47,894 nt of DNA from Gammaproteobacteria bacterium (GTDB lineage Bacteria; Pseudomonadota; Gammaproteobacteria; Arenicellales; Poriferihabitantaceae): the NCBI GenBank assembly GCA_024644945.1, contig JAHEGU010000021.1, forward strand, positions 1 to 47,894, in the 5' to 3' direction. Position numbers and translations under genes: made by a program. The notes beneath the pieces were generated by a model. The model had not been told where the DNA came from. It saw only the letters and a program-made list of their open reading frames with translations, and did no database searches. Position 1 is the first letter of the stretch. Each line of letters starts with the position of its first letter. Below are positions 1 to 8,348 of the stretch, piece by piece.

Positions 1-926
1 GCATTGGCGCAATAGTTTCACGAGGTTTGAATTTCGGTATCGATTTTACCGGGGGTACGCTGGTTGAAGTCGGCTACGAAGAGACAGTAGATGTGGAGTC
101 GGTACGTGCGGCGCTAACCGAAAGTGGGTTCAGTGATGCCGTGGTCCAATACTTCGGCACCTCCAGTGATGTTTTGATTCGGCTGCCGGCTGGCAGATCG
201 TCTCAATCGGCTAAAGCCGCAGAAATCAGTAGTGGCGTTATGCAAGCTTTGCGTGGAGCAATGGGAGAGGTGATAGTTGAGGTTCCGGGCAGCGAAATGC
301 AGCAGTGCAGTCGCGATGGCAGTACTGGTGTCTGCTCGCTGCAAATGCGGCGCGTTGAATTTGTCGGTCCACAGGTTGGGGATGAATTGACCAACCAAGG
401 CGGGTTGGCAATGTTATATGCTTTAATTGGGATTTTGATCTATGTGACCTTCCGATTTGAATGGCGGTTTGCTATCGGGTCGGTTATTGCATTGGTTCAC
501 GATGTGATTATCACTATAGGTGTTTTCGCATTGTTTCAATTCGAATTTTCGCTGCCGGTTCTGGCTGCCGTACTCGCGGTGATCGGCTACTCACTTAATG
601 ACACTATCGTTGTATACGACAGAATTCGCGAAAACTTTCGCAAGATGCGAAAGAGCGATGCGATGAAAATCATGAATACTTCCATCAATCAAACACTCCC
701 AAGGACAGTGCTAACCTCTCTGACCACGATGATAGTTGTTCTAACGCTGTTAATTTTTGGTGGGGAGGTTATCCGAGGATTCTCCATTGCTCTATTCGTA
801 GGCGTATTAGTGGGTACATACTCTTCTATATTCGTGGCAAGCCCGGCGGTCCTGAGTTTAGGAATTACTCGGGAAGATATGATGCCGGTCGTCAAGGAAG
901 GTGCGGAAACGGAATCTCTACCCTAA
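1..926 (+). CDS. secF: Protein translocase subunit SecF (5' truncated by window)
   Basis: SecF is an inner-membrane partner of SecD; it uses the proton gradient to help pull secreted proteins through SecYEG. The reading frame is already open at the window edge (frame beginning at base 3), so the first transmembrane helix and true start lie upstream; a TTG at 27 is only an internal codon. Visible hallmarks are NFGIDFTGGT near the start (the periplasmic P1 domain), a periplasmic segment of about 90 residues with two cysteines, then five membrane helices containing IGYSLNDTIVVYDRIREN, the most conserved stretch of the family. The C-terminus is complete. secD would be expected immediately upstream. 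nrdR follows after 24 bases, on the same strand. Confidence 0.96.
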   Translation, partial: IGAIVSRGLNFGIDFTGGTLVEVGYEETVDVESVRAALTESGFSDAVVQYFGTSSDVLIRLPAGRSSQSAKAAEISSGVMQALRGAMGEVIVEVPGSEMQQCSRDGSTGVCSLQMRRVEFVGPQVGDELTNQGGLAMLYALIGILIYVTFRFEWRFAIGSVIALVHDVIITIGVFALFQFEFSLPVLAAVLAVIGYSLNDTIVVYDRIRENFRKMRKSDAMKIMNTSINQTLPRTVLTSLTTMIVVLTLLIFGGEVIRGFSIALFVGVLVGTYSSIFVASPAVLSLGITREDMMPVVKEGAETESLP

Positions 927-950
927 ACAGGGTCTTAACGAGGAATTCCG

Positions 951-1457
951 ATGCGTTGCCCATACTGCGCCAATGATGACACCAGAGTAATTGACTCTCG
1001 TCTGGGAGATGGAGGAGAGAGCGTGCGACGTCGTAGGGAGTGTCAAAGTTGCAATGAACGTTTCACCACTTTTGAACATATCGTTCTGCAAATGCCACAG
1101 GTCATAAAATCGGATCAACGCAGAGAAAGGTTTGATGATGAGAAACTGCGTCGTGGGCTTGCTCGGGCGCTTGAGAAGAGACCCGTTGATGCCGAAGCTA
1201 TTGAAGGCGCAATGAATCGGATCATGCGGCGGTTTACGCATAAAGGAGATCGGGAAATCGAAGCCAAGCAAATTGGTGAGGCGGTGATGGAAGAGTTACG
1301 CGAGCTAGACGAGGTCGCATATGTGCGCTTCGCGTCGGTTTACCGGAGTTTTCAGGATCTGGAGGCGTTTAGCGAGGAGGTCGAAAAACTGCGCGAAACG
1401 TTGAGTGACCGAAGCGGCAAAGTTCAACTCTCCTTGTTCGCAAACGGTAAAGACTGA
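951..1457 (+). CDS. nrdR: Transcriptional repressor NrdR
   Basis: NrdR senses nucleotide levels and represses ribonucleotide reductase genes by binding NrdR boxes. The 168-residue protein has the standard layout. A zinc ribbon uses Cys3, Cys6, Cys31 and Cys34 (CPYC and CQSC) with the DNA-contacting VIDSR and RRRREC segments between them. An ATP-cone follows from about residue 49 to 139, then a charged tail. A purine-rich GAGGAATT precedes the ATG. It is the first gene of the riboflavin block, and nrdR-rib linkage is common in bacteria. No ribonucleotide reductase gene lies in this window, so its targets are elsewhere. It is the only recognisable transcription factor here. Confidence 0.97.
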   Translation: MRCPYCANDDTRVIDSRLGDGGESVRRRRECQSCNERFTTFEHIVLQMPQVIKSDQRRERFDDEKLRRGLARALEKRPVDAEAIEGAMNRIMRRFTHKGDREIEAKQIGEAVMEELRELDEVAYVRFASVYRSFQDLEAFSEEVEKLRETLSDRSGKVQLSLFANGKD

Positions 1458-1466
1458 GCGCTCTCC

Positions 1467-2648
1467 ATGACTATTTTTTCTGGTATCAAGGAGCTAAAGG
1501 AATCGATTACGTCGCAATCGTCGCGGCAGATCGATATCCCCGAGGAATATGAGAACCAGCCTGGGGATGATCATAAATTTATGGCGAAAGCCTTAAAACT
1601 GGCTGGGAGAGGTAAGAACACAACGCATCCCAATCCTCGCGTGGGCTGTGTCATTGTGCGGAATGGGGTAATTGTTGGTGAGGGCTATCACAGATACGCC
1701 GGTGAACCCCATGCAGAGGTGAATGCGCTCAAACATGCAGGTCGGTACGCCGAAGGGGGTACCATGTATGTCAACCTTGAACCATGCTGTCACCACGGCC
1801 GCACTCCCCCGTGTACCGATGCGATTATTAAAGCTGGCGTTAGCCGAGTAGTGATCGCTATGGAAGACCCAAATCCGCAAATTAATCGAGCCGGCATTTC
1901 AGCTTTGCAAAAAACTGGGATCGTGGTCGAAACTGGTATCAATCGTGAACGTGCTGGATGGCTTAACCGAGGTTTTGTGCGTCGAATCACTGAGGGAGTA
2001 CCGTGGGTGACACTGAAGATCGCAATCAGCCTTGATGGCAAAACCGCGATGGAAAATGGTGAAAGCCAATGGATAACTTCTGAGCCGGCTCGGCAAGACG
2101 CACATCGCGTTCGCGCTGAGAATGCCGCGATCCTGACCGGAATCGGTACGGTACTCAGGGACAATCCAAGATTGACTGCGCGCATACCTGAGGTCGAGCG
2201 ACAGCCTCTAAGGATTATTCTTGATAGTCGGCTGAGTACGCCTGCTAGTGCTGCAATTCTGGAGGCGCCGGGAGATGTGCTCATCGTTACCTCGCCGTCC
2301 GAAACAGGGGATGCGGAGATATACTCGCAAAAGAACGTTGAGGTGATTAGTTGTGGAATGGTAAGCGGCTCCATCGATCTTAAACAGGTGCTTCTGGAGC
2401 TTGGAAGCAGGGAGATTAATAATCTAATGTTGGAAGCTGGCGCCCGGCTCAGTGGGGCGATGTTACAGCAGGATCTGGTTGACGAATTGATCATCTATAT
2501 GGCCCCTGATCTGCTCGGTAGCAGCGCACGGGGCATGTTTCAAATTCCCGGGCTTGAATCAATCGAAGACAAGTATCAGTTTGGGTTCCATGATGTTCGC
2601 CAGGTCGGTCGGGATTTGAAATTGACGCTCAGAGCGGCGAAGGCTTAG
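1467..2648 (+). CDS. ribD: Bifunctional riboflavin biosynthesis protein RibD (deaminase/reductase)
   Basis: RibD carries out the second and third steps of riboflavin synthesis: deamination of the GTP-derived pyrimidine and NADPH-dependent reduction of its ribosyl side chain. The deaminase half shows HAEVNAL (catalytic Glu) and the zinc site PCCHHGRTPPC. The reductase half starts near VTLKIAISLDGKT and includes GIGTVLRDNPRLT. At 393 residues it is about 30 longer than usual because of a 38-residue N-terminal extension. An ATG at 1581 would give a typical length, but the residues just before it (DDHKF) align with the usual family N-terminus (DEYY before MARAL). No other ATG, GTG or TTG lies between, so 1467 is preferred. 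It has no obvious Shine-Dalgarno sequence. Confidence 0.95.
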   Translation: MTIFSGIKELKESITSQSSRQIDIPEEYENQPGDDHKFMAKALKLAGRGKNTTHPNPRVGCVIVRNGVIVGEGYHRYAGEPHAEVNALKHAGRYAEGGTMYVNLEPCCHHGRTPPCTDAIIKAGVSRVVIAMEDPNPQINRAGISALQKTGIVVETGINRERAGWLNRGFVRRITEGVPWVTLKIAISLDGKTAMENGESQWITSEPARQDAHRVRAENAAILTGIGTVLRDNPRLTARIPEVERQPLRIILDSRLSTPASAAILEAPGDVLIVTSPSETGDAEIYSQKNVEVISCGMVSGSIDLKQVLLELGSREINNLMLEAGARLSGAMLQQDLVDELIIYMAPDLLGSSARGMFQIPGLESIEDKYQFGFHDVRQVGRDLKLTLRAAKA

Positions 2649-2674
2649 TTGCCCGACTTCTTGCTAACGACAAC

Positions 2675-3295
2675 ATGTTTACCGGCATTATAGAGTCTCT
2701 TGGCACCATTGTTTCCAAGCAAGAAGCAGCGGGAAGCGTGGTATTGCAAATAGACCTTGGCGAACTTGATGCATCTGCTCTGGCGATAGGCGACAGTATT
2801 GCAGTTAATGGAGCATGTCTGACTGCGACCCGGTTCGAAGACAATTCCGTCAGGTTTGATGTTTCACCGGAGACTCTGTCAAAGTGTCTGATAGGTGTAT
2901 GGAAAATCGGCGACAAGGTGAATCTGGAGCGAGCGCTCACGCTGCAAAAACCGTTGGGCGGCCATCTTGTATCCGGCCATGTTGACGGCACAGGTCGGTT
3001 GATTGAGCGTCGCGATGGATCCGATTCGACCTGGATGCAATTTGAAGCCCCAAGAGCGATTGGTCGCTACATAGCGGTAAAGGGTTCAATAACCATAGAC
3101 GGAATAAGCTTGACCTCGAATACGGTAAAAGACCTAGATGAAAACACGAGATTTGAGATTACTCTTGTCCCCCATACGCTGGCGATGACAACTTTAAGCA
3201 ATTTGCTTGAAGGCGACCGTGTCCATCTTGAAATAGATCTTGTGGCGAGGTATCTGGAGCGAATGAGTCAGTCTTATCAGCGGCTATCGACATGA
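2675..3295 (+). CDS. ribE: Riboflavin synthase alpha subunit
   Basis: This enzyme dismutates two 6,7-dimethyl-8-ribityllumazine molecules to riboflavin plus the pyrimidine substrate of RibH. The 206-residue sequence starts with the classical MFTGIIE and consists of two similar lumazine-binding barrels (about residues 1-97 and 98-195). Both carry the expected signature: AVNGACLTAT with FDVSPETL in the first, and ITIDGISLT with PHTLAMTTL in the second. It ends in the usual basic tail. The gene overlaps the next one by four bases (ATGA), a sign of translational coupling. Some species call this gene ribC or ribE; I use ribE. Confidence 0.96.
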   Translation: MFTGIIESLGTIVSKQEAAGSVVLQIDLGELDASALAIGDSIAVNGACLTATRFEDNSVRFDVSPETLSKCLIGVWKIGDKVNLERALTLQKPLGGHLVSGHVDGTGRLIERRDGSDSTWMQFEAPRAIGRYIAVKGSITIDGISLTSNTVKDLDENTRFEITLVPHTLAMTTLSNLLEGDRVHLEIDLVARYLERMSQSYQRLST

Positions 3296-4473
3296 ACCAG
3301 CCATTTAAAATCGGCCAGGTGAGTCCTATCGAAGAAGTGCTGACGGACTATCGTCAGGGAAAAATGGTCATCCTGGTGGATGACGAGGGGCGAGAAAACG
3401 AGGGTGATTTGCTGGTCTCTGCAGAATGTGTCACTGATGATCACATTAACTTTATGGCTTCCCAGGGTCGGGGTTTGATCTGTCTGACCTTGACTGAGGA
3501 ACGCTGTCAACAACTGGACTTGCCTTTAATGGTAAGTCGTAACAGCGCTCGTTTCTCGACAAATTTTACGGTATCTATTGAGGCCGCCCAAGGTGTAACC
3601 ACGGGTATTTCTGCTCAGGACCGAGCCATAACAGTTCGAACTGCTGTGAAGCGCAATGCAGTTCCTGAGGACATCGTCACGCCCGGACATATCTTTCCGA
3701 TCAAGTCCCAACCAGGTGGTGTTCTGACCCGAGCCGGTCATACTGAAGCCGGTGTCGATATGGCGAGACTTTGTGGCTACGAGCCGGCGAGCGTTATATG
3801 TGAAATTCTCAATGAAGATGGCACCATGGCGCGCCTTCCTGACCTGTTGGAGTTCGGGAAAAATCACGAGATCAAGATAGGTACCATTGCCGATCTAATC
3901 AGCTTTCGATTAGACAATGACCCTACGGTTAAACGTATCGCGGAACACCTTCTGCGCATGGAACATGGAGAGTTTAAATCCATGGTTTACCTGGATGAAG
4001 TCGAGGGCGGTGTGCATATGGCCCTGGTATACGGGGAGATTGACGTCTCGGAACCGGTGGCGGTGAGGGTGCATGTTCATCGAGGGCTGTTGGATATTGT
4101 TCTTCACTCAAATTTGCCCGAAAGCTGGAACATCGATACCGCTCTAAAATCCATTGTCGAGCACGGCTCTGGCGTACTAGTGCTTCTCGCATATCATGAA
4201 TCGGCAGAAGAGCTGGCGTCTCGCATAGACTTGCGCAATAATCCGCGCCGCCGAGCTGATCGCAATGATGATCATTTAGCTAGTCCACAAAGTCCCGCCA
4301 ACCTGAGAATGCTTGGCGCTGGTGGTCAGATTCTGGCGGATCTCGGAGTACAACAATTGCTTGCATTGGGTACGGAGAAACGCACCTTCGGTTTATCTGG
4401 GTTTGGTCTTGAGGTAGTAGAATATATTGAAGATCAGAAATCTTTGAAAAATTGGGAAAAAGAACATGAATGA
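3292..4473 (+). CDS. ribB: 3,4-dihydroxy-2-butanone-4-phosphate synthase with degenerate GTP cyclohydrolase II domain (RibBX-type)
   Basis: The N-terminal half (about residues 12-205) is an intact Rib[11 protein letters not shown] (30-39) supplies the acidic metal ligands, and [15 protein letters not shown] and the ARLPDL segment are present. It makes the four-carbon unit for lumazine. The C-terminal half (about 215-385) has the length and fold cues of GTP cyclohydrolase II (ALVYG, VRVH), but the zinc-binding cysteines of the family motif are absent: the VHSECLTGD and RCDCG segments are replaced by VHVHRGLLD and SNLPESW. The usual catalytic segment is also unrecognisable. It is therefore probably not a working RibA. 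Such proteins are known as RibBX, and a separate ribA is then expected elsewhere. It overlaps ribE by 4 bases and ribH by 8. Confidence 0.93.
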   Translation: MNQPFKIGQVSPIEEVLTDYRQGKMVILVDDEGRENEGDLLVSAECVTDDHINFMASQGRGLICLTLTEERCQQLDLPLMVSRNSARFSTNFTVSIEAAQGVTTGISAQDRAITVRTAVKRNAVPEDIVTPGHIFPIKSQPGGVLTRAGHTEAGVDMARLCGYEPASVICEILNEDGTMARLPDLLEFGKNHEIKIGTIADLISFRLDNDPTVKRIAEHLLRMEHGEFKSMVYLDEVEGGVHMALVYGEIDVSEPVAVRVHVHRGLLDIVLHSNLPESWNIDTALKSIVEHGSGVLVLLAYHESAEELASRIDLRNNPRRRADRNDDHLASPQSPANLRMLGAGGQILADLGVQQLLALGTEKRTFGLSGFGLEVVEYIEDQKSLKNWEKEHE

Positions 4474-4933
4474 AATAGTCGGTAACTTCATAGAGTGTGA
4501 GGGGCGCTACGCGATTGTTGCAGGCCGCTTTAATCATTTCATTACTGATAAGCTGATCGAAGGAGCTTTGGATGTGTTTTCCCGACATGGAATTAGTGAT
4601 AGCGATATAGACCTTGTGTGGGTCCCAGGAGCATTTGAAATACCGTTTGCGGTGGGTAAATTAATTCGATCCGGAAAATATGATTCAGTGATTACTCTTG
4701 GCGCAGTAATTCGAGGTGCTACACCGCATTTTGATTATGTCGCGGGCGAATGCGCCAGTGGTATTGCTCGCCTGAATGTGGAAAGTGATATACCAATTGT
4801 GTTTGGCGTTCTGACTACCGATACCATCGAGCAGGCGATTGAACGTGCCGGTTCAAAGGCCGGTAACAAGGGTGCTGATGCTGCGATGACTGCGTTGGAG
4901 ATGGTCAGCATTGCCAGGCAGATTGGAGACTAG
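4466..4933 (+). CDS. ribH: 6,7-dimethyl-8-ribityllumazine synthase
   Basis: RibH condenses the RibB product with the RibD product to form lumazine, and assembles as pentamers or icosahedral shells. At 155 residues it has normal length. Family landmarks are [11 protein letters not shown] (substrate aromatic stacking), [25 protein letters not shown] (catalytic His in PHFDYV) and [12 protein letters not shown]. The start codon lies inside the end of the preceding gene (8-base overlap). With ribD, ribE and ribB, this operon covers every step except GTP cyclohydrolase II and the dephosphorylation. nusB follows after 2 bases, the arrangement seen in many proteobacteria. Confidence 0.97.
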   Translation: MNEIVGNFIECEGRYAIVAGRFNHFITDKLIEGALDVFSRHGISDSDIDLVWVPGAFEIPFAVGKLIRSGKYDSVITLGAVIRGATPHFDYVAGECASGIARLNVESDIPIVFGVLTTDTIEQAIERAGSKAGNKGADAAMTALEMVSIARQIGD

Positions 4934-4935
4934 AC

Positions 4936-5349
4936 TTGGCCAGAAGCGGTCGACATTTGGCCCGTCGTTGCGCAGTGCAGGCGTTGTACCAGTGGCAGAT
5001 GACTGGTCAGGACAAGGAACAGATAATCGAAACATTTATTGAAAACGAAAATCTGAATGGTAAGCATCAGGACTATTTTCTGAGTCTGATAAATTTTATT
5101 CCAAATCATGTCGATCAGATTGACGCACTGATCGCTCCTCATCTTGATCGCGACCAGGAGAAAGTGGATCTGATAGAGCAGGCCATTTTACGACTAGGAG
5201 CCTACGAGCTACGGTATGACAAATCGATACCCACTAATGTAGTGATCGATGAAGCAATTGATTTAGCAAAAACGTTCGGCTCGGAGCAGGGTTATAGATA
5301 TGTCAACGGGGTGCTCGACAAGGTTGCCCGAGAAGTTCGTGAAACCTAG
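4936..5349 (+). CDS. nusB: Transcription antitermination protein NusB
   Basis: NusB binds boxA RNA with NusE (S10) and supports rRNA antitermination. The 137-residue all-helical protein shows ARSGRHLARRCAVQALYQW at the N-terminus (the arginine-rich RNA-binding helix) and the conserved end with ILRLGAYELRY, IPTNVVIDEAIDLAKTFG and YVNGVLDKVA. The start is TTG, two bases after the ribH stop; no ATG or GTG fits the family N-terminus. In many proteobacteria thiL follows nusB, but here pgpA follows directly and overlaps it. Confidence 0.96.
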   Translation: MARSGRHLARRCAVQALYQWQMTGQDKEQIIETFIENENLNGKHQDYFLSLINFIPNHVDQIDALIAPHLDRDQEKVDLIEQAILRLGAYELRYDKSIPTNVVIDEAIDLAKTFGSEQGYRYVNGVLDKVAREVRET

Positions 5350-5845
5350 GCGAGCCACTGCAGCAGATCTGGGTTCGGGCCTGGCTCCATTTTTGGGACT
5401 CGGTTTCGGATCAGGATTAATGCCATTTGCACCGGGAACCTTTGGTACCCTGGCGGCGGTGCCGGTTTTTTTGCTGCTGTCATATGGTGGACCGGCGATT
5501 TATTTAGGTGGACTTTTCGCGATTGTGGCAAGCGGTGTGTGGATATGTGGTCAATCCGCAAAGGTACTCGAAAGTCATGACCATCCGGCAATTGTGTGGG
5601 ATGAAATTGCTGGCTTTCTAGTGACCATGGTTCCGGTAGATGCCACATTTACAAACGTGGTTTGTGGATTTATCCTGTTCCGATTTTTTGACATCATAAA
5701 ACCCTGGCCAATCAAATGGGCAGACCGCCAGGTCGGTGGGGGAGTCGGTATTATGCTGGATGATATTTTAGCTGGCCTATTGGCTGGTTTCGCCCTGTGG
5801 ATATTGAATACCTGGAATCCGGCTGGGTTTTTTCTGTCTAATTGA
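5300..5845 (+). CDS. pgpA: Phosphatidylglycerophosphatase A
   Basis: PgpA removes phosphate from phosphatidylglycerophosphate at the inner membrane, the last step of phosphatidylglycerol synthesis. Signature segments are FGSGLMPFAPGTFGTLAA, VWDEIAGFLVTM, KPWPIKWADR and LDDILAGLLAG, with three or four hydrophobic helices. An ATG at 5300 overlaps nusB by 50 bases. A GTG at 5339, preceded by GAGAAG, overlaps by only 11 bases and gives an N-terminus closer to family length; I cannot decide between them. The missing thiL between nusB and pgpA is the only oddity of the neighbourhood. Confidence 0.93.
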   Translation: MSTGCSTRLPEKFVKPRRATAADLGSGLAPFLGLGFGSGLMPFAPGTFGTLAAVPVFLLLSYGGPAIYLGGLFAIVASGVWICGQSAKVLESHDHPAIVWDEIAGFLVTMVPVDATFTNVVCGFILFRFFDIIKPWPIKWADRQVGGGVGIMLDDILAGLLAGFALWILNTWNPAGFFLSN

Positions 5846-5902
5846 ACCTTTCTGAGGTAGCCCGGACTGCCTCAATTAACAAACTATTAATGAGTGGCAC
5901 AT

Positions 5903-6898
5903 ATGTCTACGTTTAAAGCTTATCGTATAGATCAATCAGAAGATAAAAAGATTATCGCCAGCTTTCAGGATTTAACAATCGATGACCTAACGGACGGTGA
6001 AGTGGTAGTCAAGGTTGAATGGTCAGATATTAATTTTAAGGATGTGCTGGCAGCGACAGGGAAGGGAAAGATTCTGCGGCAATATCCGTTAAATGGTGGA
6101 ATTGATTTATCTGGCTTGGTGGTGAGTTCTAAGGATGACCGGTTTAAACAAGGCGATCATGTGTTGGTATGTGGTTGTGGTTTATCTGAAACCACAGATG
6201 GTGGCTACGCCGAAATGGCAAGAGTCTGCGCAGACTGCGTGGTGCCGCTACCTGATGGCATCACTCTCAGAGACTCTATGGCTCTTGGAACGGCCGGTTT
6301 TACCGCAGCGATGGCAGTTATGCGGATGGAACAAAATGGTCAAACTCCCGATCACGGCAAAATAGTAGTAACAGGTGCAACCGGTGGAGTAGGCAGTATT
6401 GCGATCGATATTCTGGCCTCTAAAGGGTTTGAAGTAGTCGCGTTCACGGGTAAAACGGATCAACACGATTACTTACGCAGTCTAGGTGCCAGTGAATTTA
6501 TAGATCGTAACAGCATCGAAAAAGGCACACGCCCACTGGAAGCCGCAACCTGGGGTGGGGCGGTAGATAATGCAGGGGGCGAGACCCTGGCATGGTTGAC
6601 TCGCACAGTGAAACCCTGGGGGAATATCGCAAGCATAGGACTGGTGGATGATTTCAAACTGAATACAACAGTAATGCCATTCATATTGCGGGGGGTGTCG
6701 CTGCTTGGTATCAATTCAATTGAAATGCCAAACGAAATGCGTAATGAAATCTGGCGTCGCCTTGGGAGCGATTTAAAACCGCGCCATCTCGATAAAGTGG
6801 TTACTAGAGAAGTAAAATTCGAGCAGTTGCCAGAGACGTTTGATAGTTATCTTGATGGTTCGAATTTTGGCCGGACGCTGGTGAGGATAGGGAGGTGA
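5903..6898 (+). CDS. AcuI/YhdH-family zinc-free quinone oxidoreductase (acrylyl-CoA reductase-like)
   Basis: This is a medium-chain dehydrogenase/reductase. The best-studied members, AcuI and YhdH, reduce acrylyl-CoA to propionyl-CoA with NADPH. The catalytic N-terminal domain includes WSDINFKDVLA, TGKGKI and GIDLSG. The cofactor domain contains VTGATGGVGS (Rossmann glycines) around residue 155. The structural and catalytic zinc ligands of alcohol dehydrogenases are absent. The ATG at 5903 matches the family N-terminus; a GTG nine bases earlier is the alternative. The propionyl-CoA link to the carboxylase/mutase module 5 kb away is suggestive but unproven. No dddD, dddL or prpE-like gene lies beside it. 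Confidence 0.85.
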   Translation: MSTFKAYRIDQSEDKKIIASFQDLTIDDLTDGEVVVKVEWSDINFKDVLAATGKGKILRQYPLNGGIDLSGLVVSSKDDRFKQGDHVLVCGCGLSETTDGGYAEMARVCADCVVPLPDGITLRDSMALGTAGFTAAMAVMRMEQNGQTPDHGKIVVTGATGGVGSIAIDILASKGFEVVAFTGKTDQHDYLRSLGASEFIDRNSIEKGTRPLEAATWGGAVDNAGGETLAWLTRTVKPWGNIASIGLVDDFKLNTTVMPFILRGVSLLGINSIEMPNEMRNEIWRRLGSDLKPRHLDKVVTREVKFEQLPETFDSYLDGSNFGRTLVRIGR

Positions 6899-6911
6899 TG
6901 GGTTATACCCT

Positions 6912-8348
6912 TTATCGCCGCCAGCGATGAAATTTCTCTAGAAGGTTCAGTGCCCATTCCGGTGCGTGTGCTTTCTTCCAGTTTCCCGCCGCGTATTTGT
7001 TAGCCTCCATCCAGGTTGGATAAGAATGAATCGTGCCGAGGATTTTATTCATTCCCAAACCATGCTTCATTGCCAGGACAAATTCGGCAATGAGTTCTCC
7101 GGCGTGGCTACCAAGGATTGTCGCGCCTAGAATTTTGTCTTTTCCGGGAATGGTTAAAACTTTTACTACTCCTTCTGCATGCCCGTCTGCTAGGGCCCGA
7201 TCAAGTCCCCCCAGGTCATATCGGGTGACTTCGTAAGGTATATTTTTCTCTTTTGCATCAAATTCGTTCAAGCCTACCCTGGCGACTTCTGGATCAGTGT
7301 AAGTCGCCCAAGGAATCACACTGTAGTCGACTCTAAATTTTTTAAAAGGGCGAAACAGTGCATTGATTGCTGCGTACCAGGCCTGGTGTGCAGCAACATG
7401 TGTAAATTGATAGGGACCTACAATGTCGCCGCAAGCAAAGATCGAGGGATATCCAGCCTGCAGATATTCATCGGTTTCGATTGTTCGGCGCTTGCTGATA
7501 GGAATCTCGACCTGCTCCAGGCCGTAACCCTCTGAGCGCGCGGCGCGACCCACTGCAACCAGAATCTGGTCAAATTCGACCCGGACTGGAGACCCGTTAT
7601 AGTCGCAATGAAGAATCTTGTGGTCACCATCCACCTCAACTTTTATCGCTCTGTGATTGGTCAGAATATTGATACCTTCTTCTTCGAACCGATTCGCCAT
7701 AAATGCCGCGATTTCTTCATCTTCGCGAATCATGATCTGCGGCAACATTTCGACAATAGACACTTTTGATCCCAAACGGGCAAAGCATTGAGCCAATTCA
7801 CAGCCTATGGGTCCGCCACCGAGAACTACGAGTTTCTTCGGTAATTCTTTTAACTCCCATATATTGTCTGAGGTTAGATATTGCACCTTGTCGAGATCCT
7901 CAATCGGAGGTACAAACGGTTTAGCCCCGGTTGCAATGATGATATTTTTAGTGCTGATTATTCGGCCGTTGACCTCAACCTTGGTCGGTGACTTGATGGT
8001 TGCTTGTCCCTGAATAACTTCAACCCCAAGACTGGTATAGCGTTCGACTGAATCATGGGGTTCAATTGTTTTGATTACAGACTGCACCCTTTCCATAATG
8101 TCGTTAAAGTCAAAGGTCGCCGATGCGGTGTGAATACCCCACCTGTTTGAATGTTTGATCTGGTGCACAAGCTTGGCGGAAGCGATTAATGATTTTGATG
8201 GCACACATCCGGTGTTGAGGCAATCGCCCCCCATCTTACCTCGCTCGATCAGGATGACCTTGGCCTTTATCGCTGCGCCGATATAAGCGCTGACCAATCC
8301 AGCGCTGCCGGCGCCGATGACCACGAGATTGGCATCGTATGTACTCAT
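6912..8348 (-). CDS. MerA-like FAD/NAD(P) disulfide oxidoreductase
   Basis: This is a 478-residue class I pyridine nucleotide-disulfide oxidoreductase. GAGSAG (residues 12-17) binds FAD. The redox disulfide is Cys43 and Cys48 (GGDCLNTGCVPSKS). GGGPIGCELA binds NAD(P)H. Near the C-terminus, where lipoamide dehydrogenase and glutathione reductase have His-Pro-Thr-x-x-Glu, this protein has Tyr in YPTWME. Mercuric reductase also has Tyr there. However, the mercury-binding C-terminal cysteine pair and the N-terminal HMA domain of MerA are missing, and no mer genes are near. It overlaps the VTT-family membrane gene by 4 bases (ATGA), a pairing, sometimes a fusion, known in other bacteria. The physiological substrate is unknown. 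Confidence 0.86.
   Translation of the reverse strand: MSTYDANLVVIGAGSAGLVSAYIGAAIKAKVILIERGKMGGDCLNTGCVPSKSLIASAKLVHQIKHSNRWGIHTASATFDFNDIMERVQSVIKTIEPHDSVERYTSLGVEVIQGQATIKSPTKVEVNGRIISTKNIIIATGAKPFVPPIEDLDKVQYLTSDNIWELKELPKKLVVLGGGPIGCELAQCFARLGSKVSIVEMLPQIMIREDEEIAAFMANRFEEEGINILTNHRAIKVEVDGDHKILHCDYNGSPVRVEFDQILVAVGRAARSEGYGLEQVEIPISKRRTIETDEYLQAGYPSIFACGDIVGPYQFTHVAAHQAWYAAINALFRPFKKFRVDYSVIPWATYTDPEVARVGLNEFDAKEKNIPYEVTRYDLGGLDRALADGHAEGVVKVLTIPGKDKILGATILGSHAGELIAEFVLAMKHGLGMNKILGTIHSYPTWMEANKYAAGNWKKAHAPEWALNLLEKFHRWRR

Noticed and set aside
1790..2494. 234-codon frame on the minus strand opposite ribD
   Set aside because: It lies wholly inside the well-conserved ribD gene; its product has a shadow-frame composition rich in Arg, Ser and Ile and no recognisable motif.
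1458..3300. FMN riboswitch for the riboflavin genes
   Set aside because: The rib genes are separated by 26 bases or fewer, or overlap, leaving no room for the roughly 130-base RFN element. None is seen upstream of nrdR within the window either.
6912..8348. Lipoamide dehydrogenase or genuine mercuric reductase
   Set aside because: Tyr replaces the catalytic His needed by lipoamide dehydrogenase. The C-terminal cysteine pair and any mer operon partner needed for mercury reduction are missing.
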